Below, piece after piece: positions 11,038 through 23,000 of a DNA stretch of 64,000 bases. Numbering within the stretch: position 1 is the stretch's first letter; the number at the start of each line of letters is the position of its first letter. The notes below the pieces were generated by a model that had not been told where the DNA came from, did not search any database, and worked only from the letters and a program-made list of their open reading frames with translations. The DNA lies in the NCBI RefSeq assembly GCF_001039355.2, contig NW_019775880.1, positions 169,844 to 233,843 of the forward strand, read 5' to 3'. The position numbers and the translations under genes were made by a program. This DNA is from Lingula anatina. Taxonomy: Eukaryota > Brachiopoda > Lingulata > Lingulida > Lingulidae.

Positions 11038-14000
11038 GTAGGAAAATATAATTCTATTCGGTTGAGCGAAGTGAATAAGAATGGAATTATTTTCTCCTGG
11101 GGGGGGGGGGGGGGGGGGGACTGTATATATTGTGTTAGTTGTGCTATTGGTAAGGATTGTGGGTAAGTTACGATAGTTGTTTATTCGACCAGTTAGCGCA
11201 GACCAGTTGACAAGTAAATTTTTATTTTTATTTTAGTTTGTTTATGGTTTTGTTGTTTTGATTTGATTAGTACATGTGATTCTTTTTGTTTTATAACTAC
11301 ATTGGTTTTTGCTGCAGTGGCTATTTTTATTTTTTCAATGTTTTGTTTTCAAAATATGTACAGTGAATGCTGTGTTAGTGTGTACATGTCATCATCAGGC
11401 TGTCCTTCGTTACCGAAGATGACTGTCTGAGTTGAGCTGGAGGCCCTTCATAGACAGGCCCTCATGTGGGCTTTGAGACCAGCTTGGGATTTGCAGAAGC
11501 GCTGACATCTGTTGCATTGGAAGTTGCATGGTCTGGCTGGTAAGTGTCGACGGTCATGTGCACGCTGGTATTCTTGCTGGCGCTGGTCTTCAACAGCTGA
11601 AAGGGTCTTTTTAAGTAGGGCATGCCATTGCTCTCTCTGGAGAGCCTCTGCCTCCCAGGTGTCTTGTGGGATGCCAGCTCTCTTCATGTGGCGCTTTATA
11701 ACATCCTTGGAGCGTAGAGTTTGTCCACCATGGCTCCTTTTTCCTTGGTATACATGTAGTTCAGAGTATAGTACAGCTTTTGGCAGTCTGTCATTTGTCA
11801 TCCGACAGACATGTCCAGCCCAACGTAGCTGTGACACAGTTATTAGGGCTTCAGCACTGGCTGTATGAGCACGTCGTAATACTTCAACATCAGGAATATG
11901 GTCTTGCCACTTGATACTGAGGATTGCACGTAGATGACGGAGCTGGAGTCTTGTCAGAGCCTTTATGTGTCTGCGGTAAAGAGTGTTACACTCGGTGGAA
12001 TAGAGGAGGCAAGGAATGACTGCTGCTGAATAAACTTTCACTTTGGTGTTCATGGTGATGTCATGACAGCTCCAGAGTCTTCTTTGTAGAGCACCAAAGG
12101 CCTTTGTGGCAGACTGGATCCTCCTTTCCACTTCCAGTTCTGCTGAATTTGTGTTTGTAACGGTGCTGCCTAGGTAAGTAAATGACTCAGTTGTTATCAG
12201 CGGTTCCCCATCGATTGTAACCGGCTCTGGAAGGTGAGTGAGCATTGGAGGAGACTGATACATTAATTCAGTCTTGGAGATGTTAATCTTTAGTCCAAAC
12301 ATTTGGGCTGGGGAGGAGAAACGGTTCACTATCTGCTGCATGTCACCTGCATTATTGGCCACAAAGGCGGAGTCATCAGCATACAGCAGTTCTCTGATGC
12401 ACATTTTCTGTGTTTTTGTATGGGCACGGAGCCTGGCAAGGTTGAAGAGTTTGCCGTCAGTTCTCGTACGTATGAATACACCGTTGCTGAGGCCCTCACT
12501 CATGGCGTCTAATACTGCTATTAGGTAGAGAGAAAAAAGTGTAGGTGCCAGAACACATCCCTGCTTCACTCCATGATTGACAGCAAAAGCCTCACTGTGT
12601 TCACCGCCGATAGAAACTTCTGCCTTCATTCCATCATGGAATTGTTTTATGATGTTAACAAGCTTGTTGGGGCATCCATAGGTTTCAAGGACTTTCCACA
12701 AGGTCTCACGATTGATGGTGTCAAATGCCTTTGAGAAGTCAACAAAAACTATGTACAGTGGTTGGTGTTGTTCAGCTGCTTTCTCTTGGAGTTGCCGTAG
12801 AGTGAAGATCATATCTGAGGTGGAGCAGCCAGCCCGGAATCCACACTGAGACTCTGGAAGACTTTCTTCTGCGATGACATTCAATCTGTTCAGAACCATT
12901 TTGGCAAGGACTTTGCCAGCTATGGACAACAGAGATATTCCTCTATGGTTACCGCATTCTGCAAGGTCACCCTTCCTCTTATAGATGGTGATGATTAAGG
13001 CATCTCGAAAATCTTGGGGCACAGTGCCATAGAGTAAGCATTTGTTGAATAACTCTAACAGATCCTCATGTAGCTTTACTCCACCATTTTTCAGAATTTC
13101 AGAAGGAATACCATCGAGGCCAGGTGCTTTACCACATGCCAAGCATTTCAGAGCGTTCTGCAATTCCTCCATGCTGAATTCCCCACACAACTCATTCCTT
13201 TTTTTGTCTCATTTTCAAATGCTGACACGCATCTGCCTGTACAGATCCCACTTGGTTTAGTAAGTTGTTGAAGTGCTCCTTCCATCTGTTCTTGATATCT
13301 TCAAGGTCTGTAAGTAGCCTCTCATCCACTGACTTCACTGGAGCAACAGCCCTGCTTTTTGGCCCATAGATAGCCTTTTACCCGGCGAAGAGTCCATGAT
13401 GGGGAGCTTCTGCTAAATTTCTGTGGACAACTAGATGTCAGCATTACCAACACTTTTTTCTTCCAACCTGACAAAAACTATTTCACCTGGAAACACCCAC
13501 GCTCAGGTCACTATCATCTGCTTGATTATGTCATCACGAGAAAGTCAGATATGGTTGATGTACTATGTACAAAAGCAAAACGCGGACCAGAATGTGCTAC
13601 AGACCACTATCTTGTTAGTTGCCAACTTAGAATGAGAATCAATCTGCCCCGCAGAAAGCTCCCACAAGTGCTAAACCTAGGAAACTGGACATAAATAAGT
13701 TGTCAGATGTGAAATACCACCAAGAACTGACCAGAGCCATAGAAATCGCCCTGGAGAATGCCCAGCCGGCAAGAGAACTTGGGACAGAGGAGCAGTGGAA
13801 AGCTCTGAAGGAAGCAGTATACTCAGCAAGCAAGGAAACTCTAGGTCATTCTTATAAAAAGACCCCTGATTGGTTCTGGGAGCATGGTGCTATGATTGAG
13901 AAGCTACTAGAAGAAAAGAAAACTAAACATCTCAAACATCTACAGGAGAACTCTGAGAAGAGCAAGAGCGCACTTGCAAAATTCAAGGCTAAAATGCAGA

Positions 14001-17000
14001 GGGAAGTGAGAGCTCTTAAGAACGACTGGTGGAAGTGAAAGGCTGAGGAATTGCAGCACATGGCTGATAGCCACAACTATCATGGACTCTTCGCCGGGTT
14101 AAAGGCTGTGTACATGTATGCGTACAGCGTACATGTACATGGGTGCGTGTTTGGGGATGTGATTTACGTTTATTAATATATTAATTTAATGATTGATTTA
14201 TATGAGCTGTTTGGGAGGTAGTTTGCACTTGTGTAGTGGAGAGATGAGTTCAGAGGAGGTGTCTGGGTGGTGGTTTCTTGGTGATTCCCTATGTAGGGAG
14301 AAATGAGATCGGAAGTGCTTGGGTTGTGAAATTCTAAAAAATCCCTATGTAAGGGAAAGATGAGCTCGGGAGAACTGCTTGGGATGTGATGTCCCGGTGA
14401 TTCCCTAGGTAAAGGAAAGATGAGCTCGGAAGAGCTATTTGGGATTTGATATCCCGGTGATTCCCTAGGTAAGGGAAAGATGAGCGCGGAAGAGCTGTTT
14501 GGGATGTGATAACCCGGTGATTCCCTAGGTAAAGGAAAGGGGATCTTGGAAGAGCTGTTTAAGATGTGATATCCCGGTGATTCCCTATGTTAGGGAAAGA
14601 TGAGTTCGGAAGAGCTGTTTGAGATGTGATATCCCGGTGATTCCCTTTATATGTTGTTTGTGTTGTTTTATTATTAAGGTTATGCAGTGTCGGTTATTGT
14701 CTAGGAGAACTACGCTATGCTTGTCTTTGCGACAGATAGAAATCATAATATTACCTGCAGTAAACCTTAAACCGTACAAAGAAAAAAATATGCATTTTAC
14801 TGGAAAAGAATATCTCATATAACAAATTATGAGTTACTTCCTTCTTTCTATAAAATGGTGCGATGTTAAGTAAACTATTATTCTCTCTAGGATAAAAGTG
14901 AAATAAGAAATTAATCCTTTATTTTATTCGTTTTGGTCTTAATTTTTCCCCACCACCAATTTTTTACCATTTCCGCGGGTCTAATTTTACAAAGAACATA
15001 AGGCCGATAACCTTAACATCATGGCAAAAATTTAATTCAATCCATGAAAAAACTCTTTTTTTGCAGAAAAAGGGATATCATCGAAACATTAATAAATTTA
15101 ATAATAATAAATTTATTTTAAGTCTAAAATCCATTTAAAATGTTCAGTAGACTTTACATAAAATATCATAAAAAATACTACATAAAATATCATAGATAAA
15201 ATCTAGATAAAACAGCCATTATTCCATACAATTAAATGCAATTAATACAAGATTTATAAAACCAATTAAGAGTTAATCAAAATATTTTCTAAAAAGGTAT
15301 GTTTTGAGATCTTTTTAAAAATGTTTGGTAGACTGAATTGCTCGGATTTCCAGCGTTAATAGATTCCAATCCTTTGGACCTGCAGCTTTAAAAGATATAT
15401 CACCGTAGGTTTTTAATCGCTTTTTTACTGGGTTGAGTAGCAATTGGTCTACAGACCGCAGATTACGCATTGGAACATATAGTGACTGACTAATTCATTG
15501 ATGTAGATTGGTGCCAATCCATAAAAAGCATCGTGAGTAAAAAATAAAAATTTGAATAAAATTCTGGCTTGTAGAGGTAGCCAGTGTAAACTTTTTAAAA
15601 CTGGGGAGATGTGTATACTTGTGGATGTCCGAGTTAATAACCTGGCCGAAATATTTTGAATGCGCTGCAGTCTAGCAATTTGTTTCTTTGGACAACCGTA
15701 TAAAATGGAGTTGCAGTAATCTAATCAAGATGTAACTAAACAATTTATAACTGTGGCTGCAGCAGAGTCAGACAACTGATTGCGAATTGCACTTATGTTC
15801 CTGATGTTAAAAACCGCTGACCTGCATACACTGGCAATATGTTTGTTCATACAAAGTGATCCATCTAAAAATACACCAATATTTTTTGCATGAGGTGTTG
15901 GCTTAATAATGCTTGATCCAATTTTGAGCTGAATTTGTTGTGCAATCATACGATTATGTGGCTGACTTATTAACAAAAGTTCAGACTTTCCATCGTTAAT
16001 TTTCAACTTATTACTAATCAGCCACCCGCGAAGATTATCAATACATTCAGACAATATATCAATAGATTCATTTGGATTTTCTAGATTGCAACAAGTAAAA
16101 ATTTGTGTGTCATCAGCATAAATATGATAGCCAATGTTATGATGTCTTAGTATGGCCCCAATTGGTACACATGCAAAAAAACAAGAGGTCCTAGAACACT
16201 GCCTTGTGGCACACCAAAAGCTATCTCTGAAACATTTGATAATATGCCTTTTATCATAACCTGCTGTGACCGGCCTGTAAAATAAGAACTTAAAAGACTA
16301 AGAGCAGAGTCCTTAATACCAATAAAATCTTCAAGAAAAGATAAAAGTAGTCCATGATTAACGGTGTCAAAAGCTGCCGATAGGTCCAACAGGACTAAAA
16401 GAACCATTGAATGTTTATCCACTCCACATAAAAGATCACTTTTAATACTAAGTAGAGCTGACTCAGTACTGTGTCTGGCCTTGTATGCAGATTGCATTGG
16501 CTCTATAAGATTATTTTTCTCTAAGTGTGCAACCAGTCTGGCGGCAATGACCCTTTCAACCGTTCTGATAGAAACGAGAGGTTAGACACAGGTCTGTAAT
16601 TTCCAAGTGTATCAGGGTCAAGAGATGGCTTTTTTAATAAAGGTTGAACCACGGCTTTCTTGAGTTGGTCAGGGAAAGAACCAGAAGTGAAACTAGTGTT
16701 GATGATGTGAGTTATCAGGTTGATGACAGCTGGGAGTATCTGGGCCATAAGCACTGTCGAAATCGGATCAAGCATACATGACGTCTTCTTGGACTTGGTA
16801 ATTATTTTTGTGACTTCATCTGTAGATGCTTCTTGGAAAGATGAAAGGGTTGAAATGGGCTTCGGCAACAGATCAGATAGTTGAAAACACGATGGGGTGG
16901 AGATTGTGTGTTCCAGTTCCGAGAGTTCAACATATATTTTCTCAATTTTGGATATGTAAAATTCACTCATCTTGTCCGCAAGAGTTTTTAATGAGACTGT

Positions 17001-20000
17001 CCCAGGGTGGGTGGTATTACTTGACTTCTCTAATAAGCTGTTCACTGTGTTGAACAAAGCTTTGTTGTCACCATTGCAACTATTGATTAAATCTGAAAAG
17101 TAGGACTCCTTTGCTTTCCTGATTAAAGAGTTGACGTGAGCGCACTGAGTTTTGTAGCATTCATGATGTACTGTTAGTCTAGTGCCCCTCCAAAGACGCT
17201 CCATCCTCCTTCTTTCTCTCTTTGCATCCAATATGTCATCATTCATCCATGGCTGTAACTGCTTTTTGCAAATGTTTTTAGTCTTTAGGGGTGCTACCAC
17301 GTCTAACGCCGTGGTGAGAACACTGTCATAAATATTCATACAATCAGTCGGCATTTTGTTAGTATACTGAGTTACACTTAATTGAGCACAGATATTCGCA
17401 TTCAAGTCATCAAGATGATTTTTGCTTTTGTTGGATGAGGCTTACCACATTTCAGCTCACTGATGATTATATGGTGATCTGACAGCAGATGTCCTATGTT
17501 ACAATCACTAATGATGTCATCACAGTCTCTCGTGAGTACCAGATCAAGGGTATGCCCATGGATGTGTGTGGGGCCCGTTACATGTTGCCTTAAACCAAAT
17601 GACTCAATGATTGATGAAAATTTTTTAGTATCCGGAGAGTCAGTCATTTCCCAGTGAAGGTTCATGTCTCCCACAATCAGTAGTTTACCGCGTAGTGGTC
17701 CCAGATGTTCAAGTAAGTCACTGAATTCATCTAAAAAGTCGGATTTACCCAATTTGTTTTTCTTAGATGGAGGTATTCTGTAAATAGTCACTAGTCTAAA
17801 ACAATCTGAAACAGCAGTTACCAGAACCTCAATGTACTCGAAAGAAGTGGGAGAGAGCACTTTAAGTACTCTCTTAACTTTAAAATTGTTCTTGGCTAGG
17901 AATGCCACTCCTCCACCCCGTCGTGTTTCTCGTGGTATCTGCACACATTGGTATCCTGTTGGGACAAAGTCAGCTGTCAAGGTTTGTTGTAAATCAGTAG
18001 TGATCCATGTTTCCACCATTGAAACAAAGTCAACATTGTTCTCAATTATAATATCCTGAATGATCGATCCCTTGTTTCTTACTGATCGGCAGTTCATGTA
18101 GGCAAGCTTGACCAAAGGAGAAATGTTTGTATTTTGTGTCACTATTTCCACTAAATTTGCACTATTTACTCCATTCTGTCTAGGTTGAAGTTCGCATCTC
18201 TGGTGATGACTATTTGAGTCAACTGTTTTGAGTTGGTGAATATCCTTCAGGTGATTGCCAACAATTACCTGTAATGGTCTTTGTTTGCGACAACCTGCCC
18301 TGCAGCCTCTGTGAGTTGGTTTGTAAGATCTGAGGCCCAATTTTCTAATTATGTCTATTGTCCCTTAGGCTAGCTGTAATTTCCTTCCAACAAGTTTTCC
18401 AATGTCTGTCAGTGTATTTATGGAATACCTCATGGTGATTGATTTGTGTTCACAGTTACCTTTAGTAGTCCTTTGGTCAGGAATTGCTGGAAATCTTCAC
18501 AATTTAGCTTTTGAGCTTAAAAGATGCACTAAATTGAGGCTATCTGTATATTCTCCAAGTGTTCATAAAAAGTCCACAATAAAAAAGACTGAAATATGGC
18601 TGCTAAAACTAGATGAAATAACTATAAAATGTTGGAGCTCAAGTCTGGCTGCTGCTGTAGCGCACTTGAACAAGGCAATTTAGAAACTTGTAAGAGTAAG
18701 TAACTCACAAAAGCATATTTGAAGCATCATTTCGTATGCGATATCCCTGAACAGCCAAAGGCCTTTTAATTAAATCACGTTAAGTCATGTATATAACAAA
18801 TTTTGATAAATATCTACCAATACTATGTAATATAAGTTCATTTTAGGCCATATTCTCTCACTATGCCACCTGGTCTCACTCAAAAGGTCAATGTTTATGA
18901 GAAGGCAGGTTCTGCGCCCACAGTGGAACAACACTTATGAACAAGGCTTATGAACCTTACATTACGCATGAAGTTGACTTCCTTTTTTAACATTTACTCC
19001 TGGCCTAGTCCGTCCTTCAATGATTTGAGAACAATGTAAGGCAGGTTCTGCGCCCACAGTGGAACAACACTTATGAACAACGCTTATGAACCTTACATTA
19101 CGCATGAAGTTGGTTTCCTTTTTTAACATTTACTCCTGGCCTAGTCCGTCCTTCAATGATTTCCAAAGCATTTTCAAGTGAAAGGACATACCATTGTTCA
19201 TTTGAAATGATACTTTCCACAAGTTTCCTTATATCGATGATATTTCTTTTTATTTACCATACCCTTGTCGGCAGTTTTGGATTTTGAATTAAAAAACATA
19301 TTTTGCCATGGGTGGACTCCGGTAAGATTAACATTTCTCCAAATTAAGTGGGTTAAAACACTCAGTTATTTGACTATTTATTTTGGTTTGTTATGAGTAC
19401 TGGCGTGGTCGGGCCACCATAGTTTTTCTATTTGACTACACACTGCTATATAGAACACATATCTTGCATGAAATAACTTTTATTGAAATACGTAATGAAT
19501 GTTTTTTTTTAATTTTAGAATAAAATTAAAATTTTAAACATACTCGAGACTTTGCTGTGACTCATGGATTTTCAGTTCGTGTATCATCGGTGAAGAACTG
19601 TTTTACAATGAGTATTTTACAATGTCAAATTGTTAATTGTAAATATATATTGAATCAATGATAATTATTATTTACAGAAAGGAATAAAGTTTTGCGAGTT
19701 CGCACCCATTCTATCCTCGATTCACCTGTTAAGGTGGTGCCAGTAGCCAACGTTCCCCACGAAGTCAACTGTGGAGAAGATGTCACCCAAAAAGAAAATG
19801 CGAATGAAGTGACCACAGAAAAATGGACAGTAGAGGTTCCGTGCGACCCGCACATTATCTCGTTTTTAAGAGGAAGACCAGACCAGAAGAAGATTTTAAG
19901 AGCGAAGCTTGCATTAGTCAGTGTCTTCCCATCAAGAATCTGGGTAGACATGACTAGACATGCAATTTGCATAGAAGCACACGAAAGCATTTCTAAAAAT

Positions 20001-23000
20001 GAAAGTAAAAAAGCGCAATTAACAGAAAAATGTTTCGAAGTGGTTACAGATTATCTCGATACATTTCTCACTAAATCTGTCCACTTTCCACAATACGCTT
20101 GGAAAAAAATTGTCGAGGAATGTGAGTTCCACACCATTTATCCAGAAGAGGAATTGGACGTTTTACTCGACTCAGATGCTAGGACAGTCCGAGTTACTGG
20201 TATTGCAAGAGAGTGTAAAAAGATGTTATATGATTTAGATTATCTTTTTCAAAAAGAACGTGAAAAGCAAAAGGCTACATGTAAGATTACAGAAATACCA
20301 AGCCAAGGAACCACTGAAAGCAACACCGATTCAGAAAATCGCCAATTAATGCGAGGAGTAGTTGTTGAGGGCGCACTCATGTGTAAGCCAAATGGAAAAG
20401 GTCCTACTGAACATAAAAGTAGAAATCCAAAAGTTATACTGGTAAAAAGTTACTTTGATGAAGATGAAGATCTCGATGACTGGACGCTCAAGATTCCTTG
20501 TGAACCGCATGTTGTATCATTTCTTCAGGAACGACCTAAACACCAATGGTGTTTAAGAGAAAAACTTTCGGCAGCCAATGGATCTCTTTTAGAATCGTGG
20601 TTGGACTCCGACAGCAACCATATCGAAGTACAGCCGAAGTTCAAGTTAGGCCAAAAAACGCACTGGAAAGAAAGATGCACGTCGGTTGTTCGCGAATATC
20701 TAAATCGATTCTTCACCACAGAAGTGTCCTTTCCCGATGTTACCCGCTCTACAATTGAAAATGTGTGCAAGCACTTTGATACGGATATTGGAAACGACGC
20801 TGATACGTTGCCCAACGTAGAAACGAATACAGTTCAAATAACTGGTGTTGAAACAGAAAACAGAAAGATGTTGAAACAAGTTTCCGATCTACAAGAGCTG
20901 AAAGAGCAACACAGTCCTCCGATAATGGAGACAGCTGTACATCTACAACCTACCATAGCAAATAACAGCCAAGGCGTTACCAGTTCAGATTATTGCGCAA
21001 TGAAAAACGATAGGGTTGACAATTTAAAAGAAGATGATGAGGATTGGACGCTCGAGATTTCCGTCGACCCGCACATTTTAACATTTATAAATAGACGACC
21101 CGTACACATTCGCTCTTTGAGAGCGGACGTATCATCAGTGAACGGATATCTGCCAGACCCGTGGTTCGACGCTAACAACAGTCATATCTACGTCAATTCA
21201 AGAGCAGGGGAAGGCGTAAGAGTCAAGTGGGAGGAAAATTGCGAGGACGTTGTTGTAAGATACTTAGATCGTTTCCGTACAAAGTTAGTGCGATTTCCCG
21301 AATACGCTCGCGACAAGATCAAAACTGTGACTAAGTTTCAAATAGCTTATCTAAATGAAACTGTCGAGGTTTTACCCGACACTATGGCCCATACTGTCCG
21401 TGTGACTGGCCTTGAGAACGAGTGCAAAAGTATGTTAAAGGAAATTGCTGATCTGTTAAAGGAAGAGGGAAAAAAGAGAAAAGAGAAAAAAGTTTCTCGA
21501 AACGTGACTGGTCAAAACAAGGCACGATTACGTTTACTCCTAACAAAAGGGATTCCAAATTTACCCCTATCTGTCACCACCCACATTCACCCAGATCAAG
21601 GGGATGCTTCCTTTACAGGAAGGGCTGGTGCTACGGAAAAAGCCATTGTAAAATTTTTTGAAGCCATGACCACCATCAAAGAAACCAGTATTCATGTTTC
21701 AGGGAAGCAGCACACAGAAGTTTTGACTTCAAATAAAGCCAACGAGAAGATCATAGAGTTGCTGAGAAAAGCAGGGTTGGATGCTGTGCATGAAACGGAA
21801 GGAAAGAAAACGGAATGTGTAATTCATTTCTATTCGTTTGACAGCAAAGTGGCTGAATCTGCAGCCAGCTGTATCCAGACCAGTCTTAAAGTGCAGTTGA
21901 TTGCTGTACAGACATCCAAACTATCGTATTTGCACCCTGCGCCTGCCTGGAAATGTCTGCAAGCTAGCCTCGCTGAAAATCATGGTGTAAGTCCATTTAT
22001 GTTATTTTAACCAAAATTCTATTGCCAAAGTTGAAATGCTTGGGTCACAAGTCTCTTCAAAATTTTAACCGCTTTCATAGGTTATGTATTTCAAATTCAC
22101 CACTTTTTCCTCGTATTTCATGGTCCTGGCACAATGAATAACTGGACACCTTTAAATGTGATTTAGGATACCCAACGAATATTTTGGCTCTTTGTGAAGT
22201 ATACATCAGAAATTTCGTCAATTGTTTACTAGAACTTAGTAACATAATTGTCCACTTATTTGGTTTGAAAATGAAAAACTTAAGTAAGGCAATATTATTG
22301 CTAATCTAAAAAGGATAAATATATTTTATTTACAGTTCGAAATCCATTTTTACACTAAACATGGAAATAGGCAAGAACTTATAAACAGAATTGTTAAGAT
22401 ACATGTATATAAAATATTAAATTTATCCAAACTGTTAAAAAAGGTTGTGATACCAGATAAAAAAAACAGTCCAATTCTCACAAAGCCAATTAAAAGTAAG
22501 TTTTCAATTACAATTTTTTAAATGATCTTGTTTTAACTCCTGCTTAATTTTATTAGTGATTCAATCTTGGAAGTATAACTGGAATGGTATGGAAACGGGA
22601 GGTTTATTGTACATGTATCTACCGCATTCACCGAATACAGCTAATTTGGAAGGGTTTGATCCCACACCTCAAATTTTTCTGCAAAATTATATCTGTACCT
22701 TTTCCATTTCTTTTTATGAAGCACACAAAGTATAACATATTAAACCACGTTTGGAGATATTCCCCACTTTTTAATATTGTATTAGATAGTTGATCATGAG
22801 CTAACAGAGACAATTCTGTTTTGAGTATCTCAGGAACTATGCAGTTATATCCCGGTGCTATTCCATTTGCGATACATTCCAAAGCGCTTTCATACTTCAT
22901 CACATGTAAATAAGGCATTGAGATTCTTGATTATCATTACTGCAAAGTTGATCATGTCTATTCATTTCAGTCTCTACTACTTTGCTTTGACTTTCAAAAG

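Larger units (their letters stand above)
15090..18345 (-). mobile_element. Nearly complete CR1-like LINE (intron 1)
   Basis: Minus strand. An APE endonuclease frame occupies 18340-17402 (LAYMNCRSVRNKG, MVETWITTDL, IVGDMNLHWEM, LLSDHHIIISEL), followed after a one-base frameshift by 17405-16521 (linker and RT start, GNYRPVSNLSFLSERL), then 16497-16147 (LLVLLDLSAAFDTVNHGLLL, FGVPQGSVLGPL), the YADD box near 16100-16125, and 16054-15725 (DNLRGWLISNKLKINDGKSE). The 3' end carries a TTATTATTATTAAATTTATT tail at 15091-15110 on this strand. The frames are broken in at least three places, so this copy is inactive, but it is young enough to read throughout. It lies antisense in intron 1. Confidence 0.88.

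Noticed and set aside
11512-12528. Plus-strand frames over the LINE reverse transcriptase
   Set aside because: Shadows of the 580-residue minus-strand frame.
14341-14640. Possible CRISPR-like array because of regular 60-bp spacing
   Set aside because: Units repeat over their full length with no unique spacers; it is a minisatellite in an animal intron.
18402-18683. 93-codon plus-strand frame after the CR1-like LINE
   Set aside because: Lies in what is probably the 5' part of the antisense LINE; no splice or domain support as an exon of the PARP14-like gene.
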